A stretch of DNA of 64,000 bases from Flavobacterium humidisoli (GCF_023272795.1 NZ_CP096829.1:4464001-4528000), one strand, 5' to 3'; counted from the stretch's first letter, positions 26,891-37,831 are shown. Translations and numbers: made by a program. The notes: a model not told the origin generated them from the sequence alone.

Positions 26891-26949
26891 CAGTTGTATT
26901 CATTTTTTTAACTAAAAATCGTTTAAAATTATTCGGTATTTTACACTTT

Positions 26950-29610
26950 TTAGTTCGAAACCTTGAATTTGGTTTTTAGAAGATCCGCTGAGTTTCCACC
27001 AACCATTACTTCGAAGTCTCCAGGCTCTACAACAAACTTCATTTCCCTGTTATAAAGGCCTAATTCGTCCTTAGTAAGTGTAAAATCAACAGTTACAGTT
27101 TCTCCCTTCTTAATATTTAATCGTTTGAAACCTCTCAAAGTTTTCTCTGGTGTCGTTACAGAACTATATACATCATTTATATACAATTGAACAACTTCAT
27201 CTCCATCTCTGTCTCCTGTGTTTTTAACATCAACAGAAACTTTTATTTCTCCATTTGGTTTAATTTCAGAAGTATTCAGCTTTAAATTAGAATATTCAAA
27301 TTTCGTGTAACTTAATCCGTAACCGAACGAATATAAAGGATGCTCGCTTTCTGCTACATATTTATGTATTGCAGATGGCTTTTGGTTATAATATATAGGT
27401 AATTGCCCTACTGATTTCGGAACTGTAATTGGCAATCTTCCTCCAGGATTGTAATCTCCAAATAAAACATCGGCTACAGCTCTTCCTCCTAACTCACCTG
27501 GAAACCATCCTTCCAAAACTGCTGGAATATTTTCAGCAATCCAGTTTGTAGATAGTGGACGACCATTTAATAACACGCAAACTACTGGAGTTCCTGTTTT
27601 TTGGATCTCTTCAATCAATTGCTGCTGGATTCCAAATAAGTCTAAAGAAGCAACGTCCCTGTTTTCTTCTACCAACTCGTTAGATTCTCCTAAAACTACA
27701 ATCGCAACATCTGCTTTTTTAGCAGCTTCGATTGCTGGCTGTAAATTTACTTTTTCTAAATTCCAACGAAAATGAGCTCTGGCTCCCCAGCCTCCTTCCC
27801 ACATTTCGATGCGGACTTTATATTTTTTACCTTTTTCAATATTTTTAGGAACCGTCACCATACTGGTCGCTCCTTTTGTCCAGTTGTCTATTACCAATTG
27901 GTCATCGATATACATTCTGATTCCGTCATCAGAACTTAATCCTAACCAACCATCCAATGCTTGATCAGATTTTAAGAATCCTGTCCATCTAATAGAAAAA
28001 TCATCCACATTTACACCGTCTCCAGGCGCCCAAGGCCAGTCAAACTCTAATTGACTGTCAATACGAGTCAATGCTGGCGTTCCTTCCAGATTTCTGTTAT
28101 TGAAATATTCTCCTTTTAATCCGTTTTGAGATTCGTCTGGTGTAAATAAATATTTAGATGGAATAATTTGTCCTTTTACAATTAATGGAACTCCTTCTTC
28201 GTAAACTACATTAGCCGTTTTTCCAACCAATTCCTTAACTCCTTCATAAACCGTCATTCCGACACTGTTCTTCGGAGCGTAACCTCCCAATCTTGAAGCA
28301 TTTGCATTTGGTCCGATAACAGCGATATTTTTTAACGATTTACTTAAAGGCAAAATATTGTTTTCATTTTTCAATAAAACCATAGATTTTTGAGCTGCTT
28401 CTAAAGCAACTTTCTGATTTTCTGGAGTATGAAAACGCTCTTTAATTAGATTTTTTTCTGTGTACGGATTTTCAAATAATCCTAACAAGAATTTCAAACG
28501 TAAAACCCCTCCCGCCGCACGGTCGATATTCTCCGTTGTCAATTTCTTTTCATTTACCAATTCAATAATAGTGTTTTGCCAAAACTCATTGCTAAAATCA
28601 TAAAACTGCATATCAACGCCAGAAGAAACAGCTTCTCTAATAGCTTCTTTTGGAGAATCAGCAACTTTATGAGTGGTTTGAATGTATTTAATAGCTCCTA
28701 AATCTGAAACTACAATTCCTTTAAATCCCCATTCTTTTCTTAAAACATCTGTCAATAACCAATGATTTGCTGCACAAGGAATTCCGTCCAATTCAGAATA
28801 CGCACACATAGTTCCTAACGCACCACCTTTTGTAAATGCTTTTTGAAAAGATGGTAAATGGTCTTCTCTTGCTGAACGTTCTCCAACCAAAATTGGCGAA
28901 GAATTTCCTCCCGCTTGCGGAATACCATGAACGGCAAAGTTTTTAGGCTCTGCAATAATAGATCGATCTGATTTTAAATCGTCTCCTTGCATTCCTTTAA
29001 TAAAAGCCAAACCAATTTCACTGTTCAAGAAAGCATCTTCTCCGAAAGTTTCAGCAACACGTCCCCATCTTGGTTCGCGTCCTAAATCTAAGTTTGGTCC
29101 AAAACCAAAATGAACTCCATGCGCTCTGGCTTCCATACCAATTACTTTACCCACTTTATCCATCACGGCAACATCCCAAGTTGCTCCAAGCCCTATGTTC
29201 ATTGGGAAAGCTGTACTTCCTTCGTCTAAATAACCGTGAAGCATTTCACACATAATCAGCGCAGGAATTCCCCAACGGTTTCCTTTGATTACATTCGTTT
29301 GAAGATCATTGATCATTTTAGCTGAACGCGGATAAAGATCATGAATAGCTCCAATTCCCAACTTCCCGATTTTTTCTGCCGATTTAGCTTTAGCAAAATC
29401 TTCTTTATCTTTAAAAAAATCTCCTCTATACATATCCATCTGACGCACTTTTTCTTCAAGTGTCATACGGCTTAGCAAATCCTGAACTCTTTCTTCTACT
29501 GGTAATTTTGCATCCTGGTACGGATACTTTTTCTGGGCATGGGTCTGGTTAAAAAAACCAACAGCCATTACAAAAATAATGGCCGTTTTCCTCATTCTTA
29601 ATTGTAACAT
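26950..29610 (-). CDS. Glycoside hydrolase family 3 with PA14 insert
   Basis: An 886-aa exported enzyme (signal peptide ending THAQ; Met6 may be the true start). The GH3 TIM-barrel spans about 35-385 with GREPRWGRVAETFGEDA and the nucleophile Asp303 in GIVVSDLGAI, where most beta-glucosidases have SDW. The alpha/beta sandwich is split by a PA14 module (about 495-640, LKGEYFNN … WLGLSSDDGIRMYIDD). An FN3-like domain closes the protein. PA14-bearing GH3 enzymes are usually beta-glucosidases or related exo-beta-glycosidases; its sugar in this locus is unknown. It is the last gene before the terminator, 18 bp after GH92. Confidence 0.9.
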   Translation of the reverse strand: MLQLRMRKTAIIFVMAVGFFNQTHAQKKYPYQDAKLPVEERVQDLLSRMTLEEKVRQMDMYRGDFFKDKEDFAKAKSAEKIGKLGIGAIHDLYPRSAKMINDLQTNVIKGNRWGIPALIMCEMLHGYLDEGSTAFPMNIGLGATWDVAVMDKVGKVIGMEARAHGVHFGFGPNLDLGREPRWGRVAETFGEDAFLNSEIGLAFIKGMQGDDLKSDRSIIAEPKNFAVHGIPQAGGNSSPILVGERSAREDHLPSFQKAFTKGGALGTMCAYSELDGIPCAANHWLLTDVLRKEWGFKGIVVSDLGAIKYIQTTHKVADSPKEAIREAVSSGVDMQFYDFSNEFWQNTIIELVNEKKLTTENIDRAAGGVLRLKFLLGLFENPYTEKNLIKERFHTPENQKVALEAAQKSMVLLKNENNILPLSKSLKNIAVIGPNANASRLGGYAPKNSVGMTVYEGVKELVGKTANVVYEEGVPLIVKGQIIPSKYLFTPDESQNGLKGEYFNNRNLEGTPALTRIDSQLEFDWPWAPGDGVNVDDFSIRWTGFLKSDQALDGWLGLSSDDGIRMYIDDQLVIDNWTKGATSMVTVPKNIEKGKKYKVRIEMWEGGWGARAHFRWNLEKVNLQPAIEAAKKADVAIVVLGESNELVEENRDVASLDLFGIQQQLIEEIQKTGTPVVCVLLNGRPLSTNWIAENIPAVLEGWFPGELGGRAVADVLFGDYNPGGRLPITVPKSVGQLPIYYNQKPSAIHKYVAESEHPLYSFGYGLSYTKFEYSNLKLNTSEIKPNGEIKVSVDVKNTGDRDGDEVVQLYINDVYSSVTTPEKTLRGFKRLNIKKGETVTVDFTLTKDELGLYNREMKFVVEPGDFEVMVGGNSADLLKTKFKVSN

Positions 29611-29628
29611 AGTTGTGTGTGTGTGTGT

Positions 29629-31872
29629 TTAGTTTTGAATCACTTTAAGCTTTGTTCCATTCACAAAATCATCGTGCGAAATAAAAAAGCTGTTCTGTGT
29701 TTTTCCGTTTAGTTCAATCGAATTGATTTTCCCGCCATTATTTTCTTGTCTTTCAATTACGATGCTTTCTTTTTTATAATATCTTGGATCTAATTTAATC
29801 GTCACTCTATGAAACATTGGCGTTGTAATGGTGTAAATTGGATCTCCCGGCGATATCGGATAAATTCCCATCATCGAATACACTAACCAAGCCGACATAG
29901 TTCCGGTATCATCATTTCCTGGTAATCCTTTTGGTTCATTTTTGAAATATTCGCGAACCAATTTTTTTACGGTTTCCTGCGCTTTATATTCTTCACCTTT
30001 CACATAATTAAACAAATACGGATTGGCAATGTCTGGTTCGTTTGCCATATCAAATTGTTTGGTATCAAATATTTTCTGCAATTGAGCCGAAAAGGCTTGA
30101 TCACCACCCATTAATTTCTTTAATCCGTTAATATCGTGCGGAACCATAAATGCATACTGCCAAGCGTTTCCTTCGATAAAGCCAACATTTTCTTCAAAAT
30201 TAGCTCCAGATGTAGGATCAAATGGCTCGTACCATTTTCCGTCAGCCGTTCTTGGACGAAGAAGATTTAAGTTTTTATCAAATAATTTTCTGTAGGATAA
30301 TGAACGTTCTTTAAAACGTTTTACATTGTCTTTGTCCCCGAATTCGTTGGCCATAAGCGAAATAGAATAATCTGAAATATTGTATTCCTGAGTAGTCGAA
30401 ACTGGACCTTTGTTGTCAGTTGTCAAATATCCTTTTTTGATATAATCTTTCAATCCTGGACGAAGCGGATTATTTTCAATATTATCTGCGCCTTTCAACA
30501 TCGCATAATAGGCTTTATTAATATCATAATCACGAATTCCTCTCATATAACTATCTGTAATTACAATACTTGCTGGATCTCCAACCATGGTAAAGGTCTC
30601 TGTCGAATTCAATTCCCATTTGGGAAGCCAACCGTTTTCATCAAACATGCTCAACATGCTTTTTACCATATCAGATTGCTGTTTTGGATAAACCAAAGAC
30701 ATCAGCTGATGCACATTTCGGTAAGTATCCCATAAAGAAAATACGGTATAACGAGTGCCATCGGTTTTGCCAATTTTAGTTCTTTTGATTACTGGATATT
30801 CTCCGTTAATATCATTTAAAATATTGGGATGAATTAAAGTATGATATAAAGCTGTATAAAAAATCGTGTTATCATCTTTTGAACCACCTTCAACCAAAAT
30901 TTTAGACAATTCTTCATTCCATTCGTTGTAGGTTTCTTTGTAAATTGCGTCAAAAGATCTGTTACCTACTTCTTTTGCTAAGTTTTCACGGGCATTTTCG
31001 ATACTTACGTACGAAATTCCGATCTTCACTTCAACTGTTTCTTCTTTTTCGAATTTATAAGTAAAATAACTTCCAATACTATCACCTACAACGGTTTTGA
31101 TTGTATTCTCCATTATTCTAGCTTTTCCGTTGTAACCCATCCATTGTGCTTCAACGCCGTTGTATTTTGAAGGTTTTTTCCAAACTCCAAATTTATCGGC
31201 AGGTTTCGAAAATTGAGCCACAAAATAAACTGGATAAGCATCTTCTGGGCTGTTATAGCAAAATGAACCCACAGATCGCATTCCTTCAATTTCTGTAGAA
31301 GAAACTACTTTTACCATTGCACCTTCTTCATTTGTCAATCCCAAGCCAAGATTTAATAAAATATTAGATTGCCCTTTCGGGAAAGTGAATCTGCTAACCC
31401 CAGCTCGTTTTGAAGCCGTGAATTCGCCTTTTACTTTATACTTGTCGATGTTTACGCTGTAATAGGCTGCTTTTGCAACTTCATTAGAATAAGTAGAACC
31501 GTATTTTAAGTGATCGATTTCTACTGCTCCAGTCGTTGGCATCAATAAAATAACGCCCAATTCTGGACATCCAACACCGCTTAAATTCACTTGACTAAAT
31601 CCTGTCAAAAAGGTATTCTCATTCACATAAGGATTCGAAAGCCATTGGCTATCTTTTTCCATCGGTGTATTTTTTACTCCAGCCACATTAAACGGACTAA
31701 TACTTGCCATTCCGCGTGGTGCAATTGGTCCTGGATAAGCCGCCCCATAATTGGAAGTCCCAATAAACGGATTTACAAAATCGGCAGGCTGCTGCGCAAA
31801 AATTGTTATGCTAAAAAACAGCATGTATAAAATACATGCTGTCTTAAATTTATTTTTAGTATTTAAAACCAT
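29629..31872 (-). CDS. GH92 exo-alpha-mannosidase (first copy)
   Basis: A 747-aa exported enzyme (signal peptide ending FAQ) of glycoside hydrolase family 92, calcium-dependent inverting exo-alpha-mannosidases. Signatures include FVNPFIGTSNYGAAYPGP, GFSQVNLSGVGC, FIEGNAWQYAFMVPHD, and GNDDTGTMSAWLVYSMMGIYP, where acidic catalytic residues lie. It differs from the second GH92 in this locus (44538-46775), for example GTSNYGAAYPGP against GTGGHGHTYPGA, so the two probably cut different mannose linkages. It lies 11 bp from GH29 and 18 bp from GH3 in one operon. Confidence 0.93.
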   Translation of the reverse strand: MVLNTKNKFKTACILYMLFFSITIFAQQPADFVNPFIGTSNYGAAYPGPIAPRGMASISPFNVAGVKNTPMEKDSQWLSNPYVNENTFLTGFSQVNLSGVGCPELGVILLMPTTGAVEIDHLKYGSTYSNEVAKAAYYSVNIDKYKVKGEFTASKRAGVSRFTFPKGQSNILLNLGLGLTNEEGAMVKVVSSTEIEGMRSVGSFCYNSPEDAYPVYFVAQFSKPADKFGVWKKPSKYNGVEAQWMGYNGKARIMENTIKTVVGDSIGSYFTYKFEKEETVEVKIGISYVSIENARENLAKEVGNRSFDAIYKETYNEWNEELSKILVEGGSKDDNTIFYTALYHTLIHPNILNDINGEYPVIKRTKIGKTDGTRYTVFSLWDTYRNVHQLMSLVYPKQQSDMVKSMLSMFDENGWLPKWELNSTETFTMVGDPASIVITDSYMRGIRDYDINKAYYAMLKGADNIENNPLRPGLKDYIKKGYLTTDNKGPVSTTQEYNISDYSISLMANEFGDKDNVKRFKERSLSYRKLFDKNLNLLRPRTADGKWYEPFDPTSGANFEENVGFIEGNAWQYAFMVPHDINGLKKLMGGDQAFSAQLQKIFDTKQFDMANEPDIANPYLFNYVKGEEYKAQETVKKLVREYFKNEPKGLPGNDDTGTMSAWLVYSMMGIYPISPGDPIYTITTPMFHRVTIKLDPRYYKKESIVIERQENNGGKINSIELNGKTQNSFFISHDDFVNGTKLKVIQN

Positions 31873-31883
31873 AGGCTTCGTTC

Positions 31884-33368
31884 TTATCTGTTGATCGCTT
31901 CAATTTTTAAAGTCCAAGCTTCTTTTGCAGGAAGATTGTTTCTTAAACTTTCTGGAATAATTACTTTAAATCCGTTTCCTTCTTTTGTCCATTTTAAAGA
32001 AGTTTTAGAACCTAACATGGTAATTTTTGTTCCTTTTTTAGGACTGATAGATTTTACTGTAACTTCAGCAGGAATTTTATCCTCCCCGTCTTTAGCTAAA
32101 TAAAATGCAAATACATTACCCGCTTTATTTTGTGTAAAACAAATGTTTTCTTCTTTGTAAGGCTCGATTGGTTTGGTGTTGTAAATCGCTGTACTGTTTA
32201 CTTTCATCCAATCACCGTAAGCTTGCAATAAATCGTACGCCCCTTTATCCCATTCTCCTTCTGGACTTGGCGCGATGTTTAATAATAAGTTTCCGCCTTT
32301 TGCCACAATGTCAACTAACATGTGAATTCCTTGTCTTCCAGTCATGTAAGTAGCGCCTGGAGAATAAGACCATCCACCGCCTGCTGGAATACAAGATTCC
32401 CAAGGATAAGGCAAAGTCTTAGCAGGAACACGCCCTTCTGGAGTTAAGTAGTTTTGGTTTTTACCGTGAACCGCTCTATCCACCACAATTAAACCTGGTT
32501 GTTTTGCACGTGCTTTTGCAACCAATTCGTCCATTTTTGGATCTTGATCTACCACTCTGTGTTTGATGAAACCATTTTTAGATTCGTTTTCAGTAAATTT
32601 CTCGTCGTAGTTTTCTTTGATGTTTACTTGATCTCTTTTACGAACCCATCCTCCGTCTAACCAAAGAATATCCACTTTACCATAATTAGTCAAAATTTCT
32701 AAAATCTGGTTGTGTGTAAAGTCAACATATTTTTGCCATTTTTCTGGATACAAAGACGGATCGTAGTTTACGTTTCTGTCAAATGGCGGAAAATAAGGAT
32801 CCCAGTAGTTTTCGTTGTGCCAGTCTGGTTTTGAAAAGTAAGCTCCTGTAGAAATACCTTCGCCTCTAAAAGAGTTGAAAATTTCTTTTAAAACATCTGC
32901 TTTTGGATTTGTATGAAAAGGAACATCTTTACTAGTTATCTTGTAATCAGAATATTTAGTATCATACATATTAAATCCGTCATGGTGTTTTGTTGTAAAA
33001 ACCATGTATTTCATCCCAGCATATTTCGCTGCTTTTGCCCATTTTTCTGGATCAAATTTTACAGGATTAAATGTTTTTCTTAACCCTTCGTAATCTTTTA
33101 TATAATCATTATAATTAGATGGATTACTTCCTTTTTTACGTTCACACCACCCGTAATCTTCAGGACAAATAGACCAAGATTCTACAATACCCCATTGGCT
33201 GTAAGTTCCCCAGTGCATTAGCAGACCAAATTTTTTGCCTTGCCATTCATCTAAGTTTTTTAATACTGCCGGATCTGTTTCTGGTACGTATCTTTCATCT
33301 TCATATATCGCCTGCGCGAATATCTGAGCTGAAAATAAAAGGGCGATAATGAATATTCCTCTTTTCAT
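31884..33368 (-). CDS. GH29 alpha-L-fucosidase (first copy)
   Basis: A 494-aa exported retaining fucosidase (signal peptide ending IFAQ). The GH29 barrel is clear from FGLLMHWGTYSQWG, FTTKHHDGFNMYDTKYSDY and KVDILWLDGGW, in which Asp238 is the nucleophile. A short C-terminal beta-sandwich follows. It should release alpha-fucose from glycans, in this locus probably from the core or antennae of N-glycans. It lies between GH35 (288-bp gap with a repeat) and GH92 (11 bp). Confidence 0.93.
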   Translation of the reverse strand: MKRGIFIIALLFSAQIFAQAIYEDERYVPETDPAVLKNLDEWQGKKFGLLMHWGTYSQWGIVESWSICPEDYGWCERKKGSNPSNYNDYIKDYEGLRKTFNPVKFDPEKWAKAAKYAGMKYMVFTTKHHDGFNMYDTKYSDYKITSKDVPFHTNPKADVLKEIFNSFRGEGISTGAYFSKPDWHNENYWDPYFPPFDRNVNYDPSLYPEKWQKYVDFTHNQILEILTNYGKVDILWLDGGWVRKRDQVNIKENYDEKFTENESKNGFIKHRVVDQDPKMDELVAKARAKQPGLIVVDRAVHGKNQNYLTPEGRVPAKTLPYPWESCIPAGGGWSYSPGATYMTGRQGIHMLVDIVAKGGNLLLNIAPSPEGEWDKGAYDLLQAYGDWMKVNSTAIYNTKPIEPYKEENICFTQNKAGNVFAFYLAKDGEDKIPAEVTVKSISPKKGTKITMLGSKTSLKWTKEGNGFKVIIPESLRNNLPAKEAWTLKIEAINR

Positions 33369-33442
33369 CTTTAATCTATTTATTAGGTTTTATTTATTCT
33401 TTTGTTTTTTGTTTATTTCTTACCTCTAAAAGTTTGTATTCG

Positions 33443-33539
33443 AAACATAACCAATGGTTTCAACCATTGGGACGCAACGTAATTCAACTTGAGATTAATT
33501 TTATACGCTTCACGAGGTTGAAACCTCGAGCTATGTTTG
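33443..33539. repeat. Intergenic double-hairpin repeat
   Basis: Bounded by AAACATA/TATGTTT, it holds two hairpins: CCAATGGTT/AACCATTGG and CGAGGTT-GA-AACCTCG. The GTTGAAAC core followed by CTATGTT recurs at 42411-42437. Confidence 0.7.
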
Positions 33540-33656
33540 CTTTTGGAACTTCAATCTATTCCGAATACCTAGAAGATTTTTCTTCCTGGTCAACCACTGC
33601 TTGAATCTCCTTTCACTCCAAACTCCAAATTCGATTTTCTGGTTTAATACGTAATC

Positions 33657-35507
33657 CTAATTTAATTTTTCAAGTATCGGCTGATCTGTAAAAGTCAATT
33701 CTGTTTTACTGTTTTCATTAAGCTGCTCCAATACAACAAACTTATTCTCGCCTGCTTTCAACCAACAACCTGGCACATAAAGAGTTTGCTGCGGTCCAAC
33801 TTTCCAGTAACGTCCAAGATTGTGTCCATTAACAAATACAATTCCTTTTCCCCAACCTGTCATATCAAGAAAAGTATCGGCTGGTTTCTCAATGTTTACA
33901 GTAGATTCATATAAAACGGGACGTCCAGGTTTTATCGTTTCGTTTTTAACAGCTGGAACTTCATTCATCGGCATTTTATACATTTCCCATCCACCGCTAA
34001 TTTCAAATTCATTTAAATATACTGGAGTAATAATTCCTTTAGTATTATGTACGATTTCGGCACCATAGTTAATGCGACCCATATTTTCAACTAAAATTTC
34101 TAAAATACCATTAAAAGGAATCGTAACTTCCAACTCGTAGTTTTTGAAAACTCTATTCAACTCACCTGCTTTAACACCGTTTACATAAACTGTAGCAAAG
34201 TCTCTCAATCCTTCAATTTTTAATTTTCCAGAAATGGGCTGCGTAAATCTTTTTCGATACAAAACATATCCATGTCCTTGATCTAATTTTTCAAATGTTA
34301 AAGGCTGGTCGTTTACAACTGGTTTTTCTTTTTTTATCCAACTTAAAACATCCATGCTCGATTTGATCGTCTGATTAGGATATTTTGTAACTGGTATTTT
34401 GGCTGGAATTGAGGCTAATTTTGTTTTAGAATACTTTTGCATTACTTCACGTATAGCCATAAATTTTGGTGTTGCCCAACCTGCTTCGCTAATAGGAGCA
34501 TCATAATCATAACTTGTAATATCCGGCTGAATATCCATTTCTTCATTATAATTTGCTCCAGAGGTAAATCCAAAATTAGTACCGCCGTGTACCATATAAT
34601 AATTAAAAGAAACACCTGCATCAAGGTACTTTTTAGTTTGACTTGCAATCTCCTCAGATCCAATTTTAATAAATGGTTCCGCCCAATGATCCAACCAGCC
34701 AGAATAAAACTCTGCAACCATGTAAGGCCCTTGTCCGTTATGGTATTTATCAACCTGTTTTTTTAAATTTTCTATATTGGATTCCCCATTTGCAGTCGGT
34801 AACGCGCCTTCTACCATACCACCTTCAAACAACCAAGCACCGTCAGAAGTAAAAAAAGGCTCTGGGAATCCCGTTTGTTTAAGTATATTGTAAATTGCAG
34901 TTTTGTAGGCTTTATGATCCTCAGCACTGATATCGGTTCTTTGAGAAACATAAGACCCAAATTCATTTTCAGCCTGAACCATAATAATAGGTCCGCCTTG
35001 ATTAGCAAAAAGTCCTTTTACCTCTCCATACAAATGTTCTAGATACGTTTTACAAGCGTCTAAAAATGCTTTGTTATTGGTACGAATTACTAAATCTGGA
35101 TTATTTTGCAGCCACCAAGGGTATCCTCCAAATTCCCATTCGCCACATGCATACGGACCCGGTCTAAGAATTACATATAAGCCTTCGCTTTTAGCAATAC
35201 GTAAAAACTCTGACAGATCTCTATTTCCTGTTTTAAAATCCCATACACCTGGTGCTACTTCGTGATAATTCCAAAATACATAGGTTGCCACGGTATTCAT
35301 TCCCATAGCTTTAAGCATCTGCAATCTATGTCTCCAATACTCTTTAGGGATACGTGCATAGTGCATTTCTCCAGAATGTATTTTAATTATTTTCCCGTCT
35401 TGCTGAAATTCTCCCTTAGATATAGAAAATCCTTTGGTTTGTGCCTTAGTAAAAAACGGCATCAAGCAAATCAATAATATCCCGAGCTTAAATAGTACCT
35501 TCTTCAT
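33657..35507 (-). CDS. GH35 beta-galactosidase
   Basis: A 616-aa exported enzyme (signal peptide ending FTKAQ) of family 35. The acid/base Glu182 lies in VQAENEFGS and the nucleophile Glu266 in MVAEFYSGWLDHW. HSGEMHYARIPKEYW, RPGPYACGEWEFGGYPWWL and a jelly-roll C-terminus (NGHNLGRYWKVGPQQTLYVPG) complete the pattern. It should remove terminal beta-galactose, here from LacNAc antennae after desialylation. It is 11 bp downstream of GH20, whose substrate (beta-GlcNAc) would be exposed by this enzyme. Confidence 0.94.
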   Translation of the reverse strand: MKKVLFKLGILLICLMPFFTKAQTKGFSISKGEFQQDGKIIKIHSGEMHYARIPKEYWRHRLQMLKAMGMNTVATYVFWNYHEVAPGVWDFKTGNRDLSEFLRIAKSEGLYVILRPGPYACGEWEFGGYPWWLQNNPDLVIRTNNKAFLDACKTYLEHLYGEVKGLFANQGGPIIMVQAENEFGSYVSQRTDISAEDHKAYKTAIYNILKQTGFPEPFFTSDGAWLFEGGMVEGALPTANGESNIENLKKQVDKYHNGQGPYMVAEFYSGWLDHWAEPFIKIGSEEIASQTKKYLDAGVSFNYYMVHGGTNFGFTSGANYNEEMDIQPDITSYDYDAPISEAGWATPKFMAIREVMQKYSKTKLASIPAKIPVTKYPNQTIKSSMDVLSWIKKEKPVVNDQPLTFEKLDQGHGYVLYRKRFTQPISGKLKIEGLRDFATVYVNGVKAGELNRVFKNYELEVTIPFNGILEILVENMGRINYGAEIVHNTKGIITPVYLNEFEISGGWEMYKMPMNEVPAVKNETIKPGRPVLYESTVNIEKPADTFLDMTGWGKGIVFVNGHNLGRYWKVGPQQTLYVPGCWLKAGENKFVVLEQLNENSKTELTFTDQPILEKLN

Positions 35508-35518
35508 TTTTTTAATAA

Positions 35519-37831
35519 TTAATCAATTAAAATTTCATCGACAAACAACCAAGAGCTTTCTCCTTTTGGACTTTTCTTTAAGTTGCCTGCAATAACTTTT
35601 ACAAAACGTGCATTTTGTTTTTGGAAATTGATTTTAAAATCTTTCAATTCTGGAACAGCATTTACTGCATAAGGACGCATAATTTTGCCAACCTGAGTGT
35701 ATTTAACTCCATCTGTAGAAATCAACACTTTAACTTGAATTGGGAAATTAACTCCTGCTCCTTGACTTTCTAAAGCTCCAACTTTTACTTGCTCGATGCT
35801 TTCTACTTTTTCTAAGTCGATAACCAATTCCATATCGTTAACTAACCAAGCCTGCCATTGTCCGTCATGGAAATTTTTACTTCCTCTGATCGTATTTACC
35901 ATGGTATTGGCATCGCCTTTGTAATTCGAATTGTAAGGGGTCAAGTATTTCACTTTTTTCGAAAATGCTTTATGGAAAACAATCGTATCTGTAAAGGTTT
36001 TTCCAACTGGTTTGTCATCTTGAAATAAAGAAGCTTTTAGAACTGTTGTTTCTTTTATTGCAATTGGGCTTGTATATTTTATAGCATGGTGATCAATGGT
36101 CTGGTTTCCTAAAACATAACGAATGTCTGGATTAGGAAACTCGTTTTTCAATTCTACCTTAATTTGTTTATTAGCTAAATCAGCTGTAGAAGAAGCCGTT
36201 ACCAAATAAGCGCTTTTCGCATAATTAATTCCTAAATAATCGTAACGTTTTAATAAAGAGAATAATCTCGTTGTGAAATCATTCCAATTGCGTTTCTCTT
36301 TCGGACTCCATAACGTTTCTGATAATGCTGCCAATCTTGGGAAAATCATGTATTCAGAATCTTTTGGCAGCGCTAAATGTTCTGCCCACAAATTTGCTTG
36401 TCCTCCTAAAACGTGTCCTGCTTCCTGAGGTGTCATTGTTGAAACTACAGGATCAAATTTGTACACTTCACTTAACGGATTATAAGCATCAAAAGCTAAA
36501 GGTTCTTCGTTTTGCGGACCTTGATAAAAGTTAAAATAGCAAGGAGATTCTGGTGTCATAATTACGTCATGACCTTGATCTGCAGCTTCGATTCCGCCTT
36601 TCATTCCTCTCCAACTCATTACCGTTGCATCTGGTGCCAAACCGCCTTCTAAAATTTCATCCCAGCCGATAACTCTTTTACCTTTTGAGTTGATGTATTT
36701 TTCCATACGTTTTACAAAGTAGCTTTGCAACTCGTTGACATCTTTTAATTTCTCGTCTTTGATTCTTTTTTGGCAATGCGGACATTTAGCCCAATTGGTT
36801 TTCGTCGCCTCATCGCCACCAATGTGAATATATTTTGAAGGGAAAATCGTGATTACTTCATCAATTACATTTTGCAAAAATTCAAACGTAGTTTCTTTTC
36901 CAGCACAATAGATATCAGTCAAAGGCCAAACTCCGCCTGACGGAACACCAATTCTTTGATTAAAACAAGCCAATTCTGGATAAGCTGCAATCGCACTGCT
37001 TACGTGCGCCGGCATTTCGATTTCAGGAATAATTTCAATTCCTTTTGTCGAAGCATATTTTACAATTTCTCTTAATTCATCTTGCGTAAAGAAGCCGCCG
37101 TACGTTCCTTTTTCATCAGGATTTGTTGTTAATCTCGCATTCCAGCTAGTGTTTTCTTGATCAACTCTCCATGCCCCAACTTCAGTTAGTTTTGGATATT
37201 TTTTAATTTCAATTCTCCAACCTTGATCGTCAACCAAATGCAAATGTAAAACGTTCATTTTGTGCATCGCCAAACGATCGATTGTTGCCAAAATGTAATT
37301 TTTATCGAAGAAATGACGAGATAAATCTAACATTAAACCTCTCCACTTAAAACGTGGTTCGTCGTTAATCGTTAAACTTGGAATCTGCCATTTTGCAGAA
37401 GTGATTGCATATTTGCTTTCAATCGCTTCCGGAAGTAATTGCCTAACACTTTCTAATCCATATAGAAAACCAACATTTCCTTTTGCAGAAATAACAATAC
37501 TCGTCGGATTTACATCTAAAACGTAAGCTTCATTTTTTAAATTAGGATCTATTTTAAACTGAATAAAATTGCTTACTGGAGCTTTAGTTGTTGTTTCTGG
37601 TTTCCATCCCGCAGCCACTTCAAATTTAGAAGCTAAAGCATTTGCAGCATCTCTTTGGAAATCGCTGTTTACTACAAACTTTGTATCTTTTGTAAATTCA
37701 AAAACACCAGTTTTAATAAGAATCTGACTCGGTTTCGGAATAATGTTAATATCACTTTCTGTGTAAACTTTCTGCGCACGAGCCGAGAAAATTGAAGTGA
37801 TTAGGGTTAATAGGAATAATAATTTTTTCAT
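35519..37831 (-). CDS. GH20 beta-N-acetylhexosaminidase
   Basis: A 770-aa exported enzyme. I chose the ATG at 37831 because it begins the signal peptide MKKLLFLLTLITSIFSARAQ; the frame extends 13 codons further to 37870 without merit. A GH20b domain (about 25-150) precedes the barrel with HLHLVDDQGWRIEIKKYP and the catalytic Asp340-Glu341 in HIGGDEATKTNW. The C-terminal part resembles an F5/8-type sugar-binding module. It should release terminal beta-GlcNAc. It is upstream of GH35 in the same operon. Confidence 0.93.
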   Translation of the reverse strand: MKKLLFLLTLITSIFSARAQKVYTESDINIIPKPSQILIKTGVFEFTKDTKFVVNSDFQRDAANALASKFEVAAGWKPETTTKAPVSNFIQFKIDPNLKNEAYVLDVNPTSIVISAKGNVGFLYGLESVRQLLPEAIESKYAITSAKWQIPSLTINDEPRFKWRGLMLDLSRHFFDKNYILATIDRLAMHKMNVLHLHLVDDQGWRIEIKKYPKLTEVGAWRVDQENTSWNARLTTNPDEKGTYGGFFTQDELREIVKYASTKGIEIIPEIEMPAHVSSAIAAYPELACFNQRIGVPSGGVWPLTDIYCAGKETTFEFLQNVIDEVITIFPSKYIHIGGDEATKTNWAKCPHCQKRIKDEKLKDVNELQSYFVKRMEKYINSKGKRVIGWDEILEGGLAPDATVMSWRGMKGGIEAADQGHDVIMTPESPCYFNFYQGPQNEEPLAFDAYNPLSEVYKFDPVVSTMTPQEAGHVLGGQANLWAEHLALPKDSEYMIFPRLAALSETLWSPKEKRNWNDFTTRLFSLLKRYDYLGINYAKSAYLVTASSTADLANKQIKVELKNEFPNPDIRYVLGNQTIDHHAIKYTSPIAIKETTVLKASLFQDDKPVGKTFTDTIVFHKAFSKKVKYLTPYNSNYKGDANTMVNTIRGSKNFHDGQWQAWLVNDMELVIDLEKVESIEQVKVGALESQGAGVNFPIQVKVLISTDGVKYTQVGKIMRPYAVNAVPELKDFKINFQKQNARFVKVIAGNLKKSPKGESSWLFVDEILID

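Noticed and set aside
34437..34766. Overlapping frames on both strands within GH35
   Set aside because: Shadows of the GH35 reading frame, which carries both catalytic Glu motifs.
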